A stretch of DNA of 64,000 bases. Origin: Marinobacter maritimus. GTDB lineage: Bacteria; Pseudomonadota; Gammaproteobacteria; Pseudomonadales; Oleiphilaceae. The DNA lies in assembly GCF_007671675.1 (NCBI RefSeq), contig NZ_VCGW01000008.1, forward strand, positions 18,764-82,763, written 5' to 3'. The translations under genes were made by a program, and so were the position numbers. This document shows, in pieces, positions 9,174-16,367 of the stretch; position 1 is the stretch's first letter, and each line of letters begins with the position of its first letter. Below the pieces are notes generated by a model. It was not told the origin of the DNA, made no database searches, and saw only the letters and a program-made list of their open reading frames with translations.

Positions 9174-10485
9174 GCCCGCTCCCGGGTTCGCCTTTTCGGA
9201 GGCTTTGATCGCGCCGGTAAAAGCTGTTTCTGGCTACCGGCGCCTTTGGGTTGCTCTCAGCGGCGGCCTGGATTCCACCCTTCTGCTGCATCTTGCCGCG
9301 CGTTGCCATTCGGGCGTGCGCGCCATACATATAAATCACCAGCTTCAGACCAATGCCGGTGAAACGGAAGCTTTTTGTCGCGACTTGTGCGCCGGGCTTG
9401 ATGTTCACCTCGTTGTTCAGCCCGTATCGGTCAAGCAAGGCTCAAGCCTTGAGGAGGCTGCCCGCAAGGTTCGTTATGAGTCCTTTGAGACACTTCTCGA
9501 GCCTGGTGATATTCTTCTGATGGCTCACCACAGTGATGATCAGGCCGAAACCGTCCTTTTCCGCATGTTTCGCGGCAGTGGTGTGGCGGGACTTGCCGGC
9601 ATGCCAGGAAGTCGGCGGTTGGGAGCAGGCCTTCTTGTCCGTCCATTGTTGGGTGTTGAACGATCGGAGCTTGAACGCAATGCCCGTCAGGCTGGTATTT
9701 CATGGATTGATGATCCTAGCAATACGGACCAGCGATTCGATCGCAACTTCCTGCGTCTCAGTATTCTTCCCCTGCTTAAAAAACGCTGGCCGGGCCTGAA
9801 TCAGCGCCTTCGGCACAGTGCGGGCGCTTGTTCGGAAAGCGATTTCCTGAATCAGCGGCTGGCAAGTTTGCAGTGGCAGGCCCTGGGAGGTCACCCACGC
9901 CGCCTCCCCGTTGAAGGTTTGGTCGCGCTCTCTCTAGTAGAGCAGAAAAATCTTCTGCGCTGGTGGATCCGGCGCGCCGGATATCGTCCTCCTTCCATCG
10001 GCGACTGGTCACAGGTTTTGCATGACCTGTTGCATGCTGCTGAAGACCGGTCGCCCGAACTGCAGGCAGAGGGCTGTAGCCTGCGGCGTTTTCAGGGTGA
10101 GCTTTACCTTGTTTCCGAAATGGCGGATTTGCCGGAAGAGCCTTTAGCCCTGGAGCCGGGGCAGCCAGTACGTTGGGGCGAGTTGACGATTCGGTTGATG
10201 CCGGTGGCTACTGCGAAAACCGATGCCCCGCCAATACGGATATGTACGAGGCAGGGCGGGGAGCGCCTCCATTTTCGCGCGAGTGGTCCCTCAAAATCCC
10301 TGAAAAAATGGCTTCAGGAGCAGGCGATTCCACCTTGGAAAAGGCGCCGCCTGCCCTTGGTTTTCAGGGGCGTAAAGGGAGAGAGTGAGTTGATCGCTAT
10401 TGGCGATCTATGGTGTTCTGAACAATACTGCGGAAGCGCGCCCGAAGCAGGCTGGCGGCTGATTGTGGAGCGGGATTGTGATTGA
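9157..10485 (+). CDS. tilS: tRNA(Ile)-lysidine synthase
   Basis: Modifies cytidine-34 of the tRNA-Ile with a CAU anticodon to lysidine using ATP and lysine, switching its codon from AUG to AUA; essential in most bacteria. The PP-loop ATP pyrophosphatase motif SGGLDST is at about residue 35, followed by HINHQLQ and the AHHSDDQAETVLFR signature. A TilS C-terminal substrate-binding region follows (RICTRQGGERLHFRASG, then LKKWLQEQAIPPWKRRRLPL). The 442-residue length is typical. The ATG lies inside the end of accA (17-base overlap). A weak promoter-like pair (TTGAGT, 17 bases, TAGTCT) near 10482-10510 overlaps its stop and may serve pyrG. Confidence 0.96.
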   Translation: MTQGVKPAPGFAFSEALIAPVKAVSGYRRLWVALSGGLDSTLLLHLAARCHSGVRAIHINHQLQTNAGETEAFCRDLCAGLDVHLVVQPVSVKQGSSLEEAARKVRYESFETLLEPGDILLMAHHSDDQAETVLFRMFRGSGVAGLAGMPGSRRLGAGLLVRPLLGVERSELERNARQAGISWIDDPSNTDQRFDRNFLRLSILPLLKKRWPGLNQRLRHSAGACSESDFLNQRLASLQWQALGGHPRRLPVEGLVALSLVEQKNLLRWWIRRAGYRPPSIGDWSQVLHDLLHAAEDRSPELQAEGCSLRRFQGELYLVSEMADLPEEPLALEPGQPVRWGELTIRLMPVATAKTDAPPIRICTRQGGERLHFRASGPSKSLKKWLQEQAIPPWKRRRLPLVFRGVKGESELIAIGDLWCSEQYCGSAPEAGWRLIVERDCD

Positions 10486-10572
10486 GTCGCTGAGGGCTTT
10501 CTGGTAGTCTGGCGTCCCATCTTGAGATGACAATCTCCCTCCTTCACAGAACCTGATAATCATGGAATCTGC

Positions 10573-12201
10573 ATGACGCGTTATATTTTCGTCACCGGCG
10601 GTGTTGTGTCCTCACTGGGGAAAGGAATCGCATCGGCCTCTCTGGCTGCGATCCTTGAGGCACGCGGCCTGAAGGTTACTATCCTCAAGCTGGACCCGTA
10701 CATAAACGTGGACCCTGGTACCATGAGTCCGTTCCAGCACGGTGAAGTCTATGTCACCGAAGACGGGGCTGAAACCGATCTTGATCTTGGCCATTACGAG
10801 CGCTTCATTCGCACGCCGATGAGTCGTCGTAATAATTTCACCGCCGGCCGGGTTTACGAAGAAGTTATACGCAAAGAACGCCGCGGTGATTATCTCGGCG
10901 GGACTGTGCAGGTTATTCCTCACATCACCGACGAGATCAAGCGCCGTGTTGTAGAAGGCGCAGCGGGCGCAGATGTGGCTCTGGTTGAAGTGGGCGGCAC
11001 GGTTGGTGACATTGAATCCCTGCCGTTCCTTGAAGCCTGCCGTCAACTGAAGGTCGAGGTAGGTTCCTCTCGTGCGCTTTTCATGCACCTGACACTGGTT
11101 CCTTACATTGCCACGGCTGGCGAAATCAAAACCAAACCGACCCAGCATTCCGTTAAGGAAATGCGTTCCATCGGTTTGCAGCCGGATATTCTGCTGTGCC
11201 GCTCAGAGCATGAAGTGGATGCCAGCTCCCGCCGGAAGATTGCACTGTTCACCAACGTGGAAGAGCGTGCTGTCATTCCAATGCGAGACGCCAAATCCAT
11301 TTACGCTATTCCTCGCATGTTGCACGAGCACGGTCTGGATCAGCTGGTTATTGAGCACTTCAGGCTTGAAGCACGCGAGGCGGATCTGAGTGATTGGGAT
11401 AATGTCGTCGAATCACTGATGAACCCGGAGCAGGAAGTGACGATTGCCATGGTTGGCAAATACATGGAATTGCTGGAAGCTTACAAGTCGCTTATCGAAT
11501 CCCTGCTGCACGCTGGCATCAAGACCCGTACCAAGGTAAAAATCAATTACATTGATTCTGAAGACATTGAGCGCGATGGTACCATGGTACTTGAGAGTGC
11601 CGATGCGATTCTGGTTCCCGGCGGTTTTGGCGAGCGTGGTGTGGAGGGCAAGATCCGCACGGTACAGTACGCTCGTGAGAATAAGGTTCCCTACCTGGGT
11701 ATTTGCCTGGGTATGCAAGTGGCGGTTATTGAATACGCCCGTAACAAAGCCGGTCTGGTTGATGCCCACAGCACCGAATTCCGTGAGCACACACCATTGC
11801 CGGTTGTTGGCCTGATCACTGAGTGGCTTGATGCGACCGGTGAACGCGAAGAGCGTACCGACGAATCGGACCTTGGCGGCACCATGCGACTGGGTGCTCA
11901 GGATTGTGTACTGACTGAAGGCTCGAACATTGCCAACTGCTACGGCCGAAAAACCATTCGTGAGCGCCATCGTCACCGTTACGAGGTAAATAACCATTTC
12001 CTGCCGCAGTTGGAAGCATCAGGCCTGCTGGTTTCCGGGCGTTCCACCGATGGCAAGTTGGTGGAAGTAGTGGAAGTTGTCGATCACCCCTGGTTTGTTG
12101 CTTGTCAGTTCCATCCGGAATTTACCTCGACACCCCGCGATGGTCACCCGCTGTTCAAGGGCTTTGTGGAAGCAGCGTTGGCGAACCGTAAGGAGTCCTG
12201 A
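10573..12201 (+). CDS. pyrG: CTP synthase
   Basis: Makes CTP from UTP, ATP and glutamine in the cytosol. The N-terminal synthetase domain begins MTRYIFVTGGVVSSLGKG with the ATP loop, then LDPYINVDPGTMSPFQHGEV. The C-terminal class I glutamine amidotransferase domain has the nucleophile in GICLGMQ and the catalytic His/Glu in HPEFTSTP. The 542-residue length is standard. kdsA follows after 2 bases, so the two are cotranscribed, as in most gammaproteobacteria (pyrG-kdsA-eno). Confidence 0.98.
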   Translation: MTRYIFVTGGVVSSLGKGIASASLAAILEARGLKVTILKLDPYINVDPGTMSPFQHGEVYVTEDGAETDLDLGHYERFIRTPMSRRNNFTAGRVYEEVIRKERRGDYLGGTVQVIPHITDEIKRRVVEGAAGADVALVEVGGTVGDIESLPFLEACRQLKVEVGSSRALFMHLTLVPYIATAGEIKTKPTQHSVKEMRSIGLQPDILLCRSEHEVDASSRRKIALFTNVEERAVIPMRDAKSIYAIPRMLHEHGLDQLVIEHFRLEAREADLSDWDNVVESLMNPEQEVTIAMVGKYMELLEAYKSLIESLLHAGIKTRTKVKINYIDSEDIERDGTMVLESADAILVPGGFGERGVEGKIRTVQYARENKVPYLGICLGMQVAVIEYARNKAGLVDAHSTEFREHTPLPVVGLITEWLDATGEREERTDESDLGGTMRLGAQDCVLTEGSNIANCYGRKTIRERHRHRYEVNNHFLPQLEASGLLVSGRSTDGKLVEVVEVVDHPWFVACQFHPEFTSTPRDGHPLFKGFVEAALANRKES

Positions 12202-12203
12202 TT

Positions 12204-13049
12204 ATGGCCCAAAGCACCGTTACTGTTGCTGATATCGACATCGCCAACCACAAACCGTTTGTGCTGTTTGGTGGCATGAACGTTCTGGAATCCCGAGATC
12301 TGGCATTTGAGGTTGCAGAAAGCTATGTTGAGGTTTGCCGCAAGCTCGGCATTCCTTACGTATTCAAGGCTTCTTTCGATAAAGCGAACCGCTCTTCGGT
12401 TAACTCCTTCCGGGGCCCCGGTCTCGATAAAGGCTTGCAGATACTGGCCGATATCAAGAGCAAGTACGGTGTTCCGATTATCTCTGATGTTCATGAGGTG
12501 GTACAGGCAGCGCCTGCGGCTGAGGTTTGTGACATCATCCAGTTGCCTGCTTTTCTGAGCCGTCAAACTGATCTGGTTGTGGCTATGGCGGAGACCGGCG
12601 CGGCGATCAATATCAAGAAAGCTCAGTTTCTGGCTCCGCAGGAGATGGCGCACATCATCAACAAGTGTGCGGAGGCCGGCAACGACAGAATTATCTTGTG
12701 CGAGCGGGGCAGTAGCTTCGGGTACAACAACCTTGTAGTCGATATGCTCGGCTTTGGCATCATGAAATCCATGAACGTGCCGGTTATGTTTGATGTGACC
12801 CATTCACTGCAGATGCCAGGCGGTCGTGCAGATTCCGCCGGTGGTCGTCGTGCCCAGGTTACCGATCTGGCACTGGCTGGCATGTCTCAGGGGTTGGCGG
12901 GGTTGTTTCTTGAGGCTCACCCGAACCCTGATGAGGCCAAGTGCGATGGCCCTTGCGCCCTGCGTCTCAGCCAGTTGGAGCCGTTTTTGCAGCGTGTGAA
13001 GGCTGTTGATGACCTTGTGAAGAGTTTTAAACCTATCGACACCGCCTGA
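12204..13049 (+). CDS. kdsA: 3-deoxy-8-phosphooctulonate (Kdo-8-P) synthase
   Basis: Condenses phosphoenolpyruvate with arabinose-5-phosphate to Kdo-8-phosphate, feeding the inner core of lipopolysaccharide. The 281 residues carry the family landmarks FVLFGGMNVLES, KASFDKANRSS, the GPGLDKGLQIL segment, the CERGSSFGYNNLVVD motif and VMFDVTHSLQMPG. A Shine-Dalgarno GGAG lies in the last codons of pyrG, two bases away, showing coupling. A compact intrinsic terminator overlaps its stop codon, so this gene is probably the end of the pyrG transcript. Confidence 0.97.
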   Translation: MAQSTVTVADIDIANHKPFVLFGGMNVLESRDLAFEVAESYVEVCRKLGIPYVFKASFDKANRSSVNSFRGPGLDKGLQILADIKSKYGVPIISDVHEVVQAAPAAEVCDIIQLPAFLSRQTDLVVAMAETGAAINIKKAQFLAPQEMAHIINKCAEAGNDRIILCERGSSFGYNNLVVDMLGFGIMKSMNVPVMFDVTHSLQMPGGRADSAGGRRAQVTDLALAGMSQGLAGLFLEAHPNPDEAKCDGPCALRLSQLEPFLQRVKAVDDLVKSFKPIDTA

Positions 13050-13060
13050 TTGGCGGTTTT
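13041..13060 (+). terminator. Intrinsic terminator overlapping the kdsA stop
   Basis: ACCGCC at 13041-13046 and GGCGGT at 13052-13057 form a 6-bp GC-rich stem with a TGATT loop that includes the kdsA stop, followed by a short T run. The last kdsA codons are part of the stem. It should end or attenuate the pyrG-kdsA transcript before element A and eno. Confidence 0.6.
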
Positions 13061-13084
13061 CGCGTTATTAGGTACAGGTTATGG

Positions 13085-13193
13085 GAGAGAGCGGGGCACG
13101 GCTTTACGAAAATGTGCGGAGCCATGGATGGCGGAGCCAAGCGCACATGGATGTGCTTGTAGCGTTTTTCGTAAAGCCGTGCCCCGCTCTCTC
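13085..13193 (+). repeat. Palindromic dispersed element, copy A (eno leader)
   Basis: A perfect 28-bp inverted repeat (13085-13112 with 13166-13193) encloses a 53-nt core. The core holds two small hairpins, GCCATGGATGGC (13121-13132) and GCACATGGATGTGC (13143-13156), each with ATGGA across the loop, and ends GTAGCGT. The core is shared with four other copies in this window; the arms are not. The element ends 40 bases before the eno start and its ANGGA strand is the eno sense strand. The 3' arm is not followed by a T run, so it is not a standard intrinsic terminator. Confidence 0.9.
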
Positions 13194-13233
13194 TTGCACC
13201 AGATTTTGTTTATAAACTTGGAGACCCTGAAGA

Positions 13234-14529
13234 ATGACCAAGATTGCCAACATTAAAGCCCGTGAGGTTCTGGATTCCCGTGGTAACCCCACGGTAGAAG
13301 CGGACGTAATTCTGGAAGACGGTACTCTTGGCCGTGCCTGTGCACCGTCTGGCGCCTCTACAGGCTCCCGTGAGGCGCTGGAGCTGCGCGATGGTGATGC
13401 GTCCCGTTATCTGGGTAAGGGCGTATTGAAGGCAGTTGCGGCTATCAATGACAAGATCAACAATGCGCTGAAGGGTAAAGATGCTGCGGACCAGCGAGGG
13501 CTGGATAACATCATGCTGGAGCTGGATGGCACTGAGAACAAGGCCAATCTGGGTGCGAACGCTATCCTGGCGGTATCCCTGGCAGCGGCTAAAGCTGCTG
13601 CGGAGTCTTTGGGTAAGCCACTTTACGAGCACATCGCTGACATCAACGGCACCTCCGGCAAGTTCAGCATGCCTGTTCCGATGATGAACATTCTGAACGG
13701 CGGCGAGCACGCGGATAATAACGTAGATATTCAGGAATTCATGGTGCAGCCGGTTGCTGCCAAGAGCTTTTCGGAAGCTCTGCGCATTGGTGCCGAAATC
13801 TTCCACAGCCTGAAAAAAGTGCTGCAGACTCAGGGCCTGAATACAGCGGTTGGCGATGAAGGTGGCTTTGCGCCTAACCTGCCGTCGAACGAAGCGGCTC
13901 TGGCGATTATCAAGGAAGCGGTTGAAAAAGCCGGTTACAAGCTTGGTACAGACATCACTCTGGCTTTGGACTGCGCGGCCTCTGAATTCTACAAGGACCG
14001 CCAGTATGTATTGGCTGGCGAAGGCAAGAGCTTTGACTCTGCTGGTTTTGCTGATTACCTGGCAGGCTTGGCTGAGCGTTATCCGATTGTGTCCATCGAA
14101 GATGGCATGGACGAGAGCGACTGGGACGGATGGAAAGTGCTGACCGACAAGATCGGCGAAAAAGTACAGCTGGTGGGCGACGATCTGTTTGTCACCAACA
14201 CCAAAATCCTCAAGCGCGGTATTGATACGGGTGTGGGCAATTCCATTCTGATCAAGTTCAACCAGATTGGCAGCCTGAGCGAAACCCTGGATGCTATCAA
14301 GATGGCGCAGGATGCTGGCTTTACGGCGGTTATTTCTCACCGGTCAGGTGAAACGGAAGACACGACCATTGCGGATCTTGCCGTTGCGACCTGTGCGGGT
14401 CAGATCAAAACCGGTTCGCTTTGCCGTTCTGATCGTGTTGCCAAGTACAATCAGTTGCTGCGTATTGAAGAGGCGCTGCAAGGCAAAGCGCCTTACCGTG
14501 GTCTGATCGAGATTAAAGGTCAGGGCTGA
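13234..14529 (+). CDS. eno: Enolase
   Basis: Interconverts 2-phosphoglycerate and phosphoenolpyruvate in glycolysis; in many gammaproteobacteria it is also a component of the RNA degradosome. The 431 residues contain GNPTVEADV and SGASTGSREALELRD at the N-terminus, the catalytic Glu region GDEGGFAPNL, the metal ligands in EDGMDESDWDGW, the catalytic lysine region IKFNQIGSLSET and the loop SHRSGETED. GGAG at about 13220 supports the ATG. Unlike the common pyrG-kdsA-eno operon with small gaps, a 184-base gap here contains a terminator and palindromic element A, so eno may be regulated separately. Confidence 0.98.
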   Translation: MTKIANIKAREVLDSRGNPTVEADVILEDGTLGRACAPSGASTGSREALELRDGDASRYLGKGVLKAVAAINDKINNALKGKDAADQRGLDNIMLELDGTENKANLGANAILAVSLAAAKAAAESLGKPLYEHIADINGTSGKFSMPVPMMNILNGGEHADNNVDIQEFMVQPVAAKSFSEALRIGAEIFHSLKKVLQTQGLNTAVGDEGGFAPNLPSNEAALAIIKEAVEKAGYKLGTDITLALDCAASEFYKDRQYVLAGEGKSFDSAGFADYLAGLAERYPIVSIEDGMDESDWDGWKVLTDKIGEKVQLVGDDLFVTNTKILKRGIDTGVGNSILIKFNQIGSLSETLDAIKMAQDAGFTAVISHRSGETEDTTIADLAVATCAGQIKTGSLCRSDRVAKYNQLLRIEEALQGKAPYRGLIEIKGQG

Positions 14530-14587
14530 AATTAGCAGCTTCCATTTTAGCCTTTGAACCTCATGGGTTCAGGTAATAAAATGCCAG

Positions 14588-14631
14588 GGCCGTCGTGATT
14601 TGAATGAAAGTTCAGTCACGATGGCCTTTTT
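14588..14631 (+). terminator. Intrinsic terminator after eno
   Basis: GGCCGTCGTGA (14588-14598) pairs with TCACGATGGCC (14616-14626) through an 11-bp stem with one G-T wobble, followed by TTTTT. It lies 58 bases after the eno stop and should end its transcript. Confidence 0.75.
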
Positions 14632-14651
14632 GCCCAATTAGTTAGAAGAAT

Positions 14652-14681
14652 TTGTTGCTAATCTACTCTAAGGTCTATACT
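14652..14681 (+). promoter_or_regulatory. Possible sigma-70 promoter for ftsB
   Basis: TATACT at 14676-14681 is a good -10 match. TTGTTG (spacing 18) or TTGCTA (spacing 15) could be the -35. It lies just after the eno terminator and about 55 bases before the ftsB start, the place where a promoter is needed. This is a by-eye call only. Confidence 0.35.
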
Positions 14682-14735
14682 TAGCGTCCGGTGTTTGATT
14701 TTTGATCGTTTAACTCCTTTACGGAATCGGTATTA

Positions 14736-15008
14736 ATGAAGTTGCTCTGGGCTTTCATGGTTGTTCTCATTCTCCTGCTACAGGTGCGCCTGTGGATTGG
14801 GGAGGGCAGCTTTGCGCAGGTTTGGACGCTGGAGAAATCGATTGCCGAGCAGCGAAAGGAGAATGCCGAGCTGGCTACCCGCAATGAGCGCCTGTATGCG
14901 GAGGTGCGTAACCTTCGCAATGAGCAAGGGGCTGTTGAAGAGCGGGCCCGGATGAATCTTGGGTTGATTCGTGACGATGAGACGTTTTTTCTTGTTGTTG
15001 AGCAGTAA
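14736..15008 (+). CDS. ftsB: Cell division protein FtsB
   Basis: A 90-residue bitopic inner-membrane protein of the divisome, forming the FtsQ-FtsB-FtsL complex that activates septal peptidoglycan synthesis by FtsWI. A single N-terminal membrane helix (MKLLWAFMVVLILLLQVRLW) is followed by a periplasmic coiled coil (EKSIAEQRKENAELATRNER) and the conserved EERARMNLGLIRDDETFF tail. Its place downstream of eno and upstream of ispD is the usual one. Palindromic element B separates it from ispD, where many relatives have a very short gap. Confidence 0.95.
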   Translation: MKLLWAFMVVLILLLQVRLWIGEGSFAQVWTLEKSIAEQRKENAELATRNERLYAEVRNLRNEQGAVEERARMNLGLIRDDETFFLVVEQ

Positions 15009-15026
15009 TTTTCGGGTTTGGAGTTC

Positions 15027-15136
15027 AGAGCGTCGGGTAGATCTTTTCCGGGAAACGCTACGAGCACATCCATGTGCGCTTGACGGTGACCATCCTTGGC
15101 CACCGACATTCCCGGAAAAGATCTACCCGACGCTCT
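15027..15136 (-). repeat. Palindromic dispersed element, copy B (ispD leader, inverted)
   Basis: A perfect 28-bp inverted repeat (15027-15054 with 15109-15136) around a 54-nt core in the opposite orientation to copy A. On the minus strand the core holds GGCCAAGGATGGTC (15088-15101) and GCACATGGATGTGC (15064-15077), with AAGGA and ATGGA in the loops, and ends GTAGCGT. The arms have no similarity to those of the other copies. It ends 22 bases before the ispD start and supplies an ATG that artificially extends the ispD frame. Confidence 0.9.
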
Positions 15137-15158
15137 CCAGGCCCTTTGCGACAGCTCT

Positions 15159-15860
15159 ATGACTTCTCCTAAACTCTGGTTGATTGTTCCCGCCGCCGGC
15201 ATTGGTCAGCGCATGCAGGCCGAGTGTCCCAAGCAATACCTCCGTATTAATAACCGCTTTATTCTGGATATCACCCTTTCACGATTGCTGGATTCCGGCC
15301 TCTTTTCTGGTTGTATGGTCCCGCTGAATTTAGCGGATCATTGGTGGCCAGAGTCTGACGCCAGCAACGATGACCGAATTCAGACCTGCAGCGGTGGTGC
15401 AGAGCGGGCAAATTCTGTGCTCTCAGCACTACACGCTCTGGAAGATCAGGTCGCAACGGATGACTGGGTTCTAGTTCACGATGCAGCTCGTCCCTGTGTT
15501 CATCCAGGCGATCTTTCGAATCTCGTTTCAACGCTGGCGGATCACCCAGTGGGTGGCCTGCTGGCAGCTCCGGTTGCGGATACGCTTAAAAATGCGGAAC
15601 CAGGCCGTTTGCCTGAAGTTATCGCAACCGTGGATCGCAGCCAGTTGTGGCGTGCGCTTACGCCACAGATGTTCCGTTATTCCATGCTGGTTTCGGCATT
15701 GGAGACGGCTCTGCAGGAGAAACAGCCGGTTACCGATGAGTCCTCTGCCATGGAATTTTCCGGTAATATGCCTGTTCTGGTTGAAGGGCGGCCGGATAAT
15801 ATCAAGATTACCGTGCCCGCTGACCTGGATCTTGCCGGCTTTATTCTCAGCCGGTTCTGA
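15159..15860 (+). CDS. ispD: 2-C-methyl-D-erythritol 4-phosphate cytidylyltransferase
   Basis: Third step of the MEP isoprenoid pathway: couples MEP to CTP. I start at the ATG giving MTSPKLWLIVPAAGIGQRM (233 residues, family length). A longer in-frame ATG at 15096 lies inside palindromic element B and would add repeat-derived residues, so it is rejected. Visible motifs are the CTP-binding PAAGIGQRM with K in CPKQYL, VHDAARPC, and ATVDRSQLWRALTPQMFR. It is followed by ispF after a short gap, the next-but-one enzyme of the same pathway. Confidence 0.95.
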   Translation: MTSPKLWLIVPAAGIGQRMQAECPKQYLRINNRFILDITLSRLLDSGLFSGCMVPLNLADHWWPESDASNDDRIQTCSGGAERANSVLSALHALEDQVATDDWVLVHDAARPCVHPGDLSNLVSTLADHPVGGLLAAPVADTLKNAEPGRLPEVIATVDRSQLWRALTPQMFRYSMLVSALETALQEKQPVTDESSAMEFSGNMPVLVEGRPDNIKITVPADLDLAGFILSRF

Positions 15861-15887
15861 ATTTTCTGGATTTCCCCGGAGTTGATT

Positions 15888-16367
15888 ATGCGAATTGGTC
15901 AGGGCTTTGATGTTCATGCCTTCGGCGCAGGCGATGCCGTTATTCTTGGCGGCGTTTCCATACCTTACAGCCAGGGGCTGAAAGCCCACTCCGATGGCGA
16001 TGTATTGTTGCACGCTCTGGCGGACGCTCTTTTGGGTGCGATTGCCTTGGGGGATATCGGTCATCTCTTCCCCGATACCAGCGCCGAGTGGGCGGGTGCG
16101 GATAGCCGGGATTTGTTGCGTAGGGTAATGGCTCGGGTGGCGGAGGAGGGCTTCGGTGTTCTCAATGTCGACACGACGATCATCGCTCAGGCACCGAAAA
16201 TGGCACCGCATATCGAGGCCATGCGCCTGAATATTGCGGAGGATCTGGGTATTCCGGCTAGCCATGTAAGCGTTAAAGCGACCACCAGTGAGAAGCTTGG
16301 GTTTACCGGCCGTGGTGAGGGAATTGCCTGCCAGGCGGTGTGTCTGCTCGAGCCGGTGTCGTCGTGA
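15888..16367 (+). CDS. ispF: 2-C-methyl-D-erythritol 2,4-cyclodiphosphate synthase
   Basis: Cyclises CDP-ME-2-phosphate to MEcPP in the MEP pathway; works as a trimer with zinc. The start is ATG 15888 (MRIGQGFDVHAF) with CCGGAG six bases upstream; a TTG six bases earlier is less likely. The 159 residues include zinc ligands in DVHAF and the following histidine (AHSDGDVLLHALADALLGA), the DIGHLFPDT motif and TTSEKLGFTGRGEG. The stop overlaps the truD GTG as GTGA, showing translational coupling. Confidence 0.97.
   Translation: MRIGQGFDVHAFGAGDAVILGGVSIPYSQGLKAHSDGDVLLHALADALLGAIALGDIGHLFPDTSAEWAGADSRDLLRRVMARVAEEGFGVLNVDTTIIAQAPKMAPHIEAMRLNIAEDLGIPASHVSVKATTSEKLGFTGRGEGIACQAVCLLEPVSS

Noticed and set aside
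13085..13193. Palindromic elements as intrinsic terminators
   Set aside because: The 3' arm is not followed by a T run in any copy; the A/T-rich ends face inward to the core. Copy D lies within a coding sequence. A terminator role does not explain the conserved core.
15027..15136. Palindromic elements as integron attC sites
   Set aside because: attC sites also vary in sequence with conserved structure, but the RYYYAAC/GTTRRRY ends are absent, no cassette-like array or integrase is present, and the elements flank core genes.
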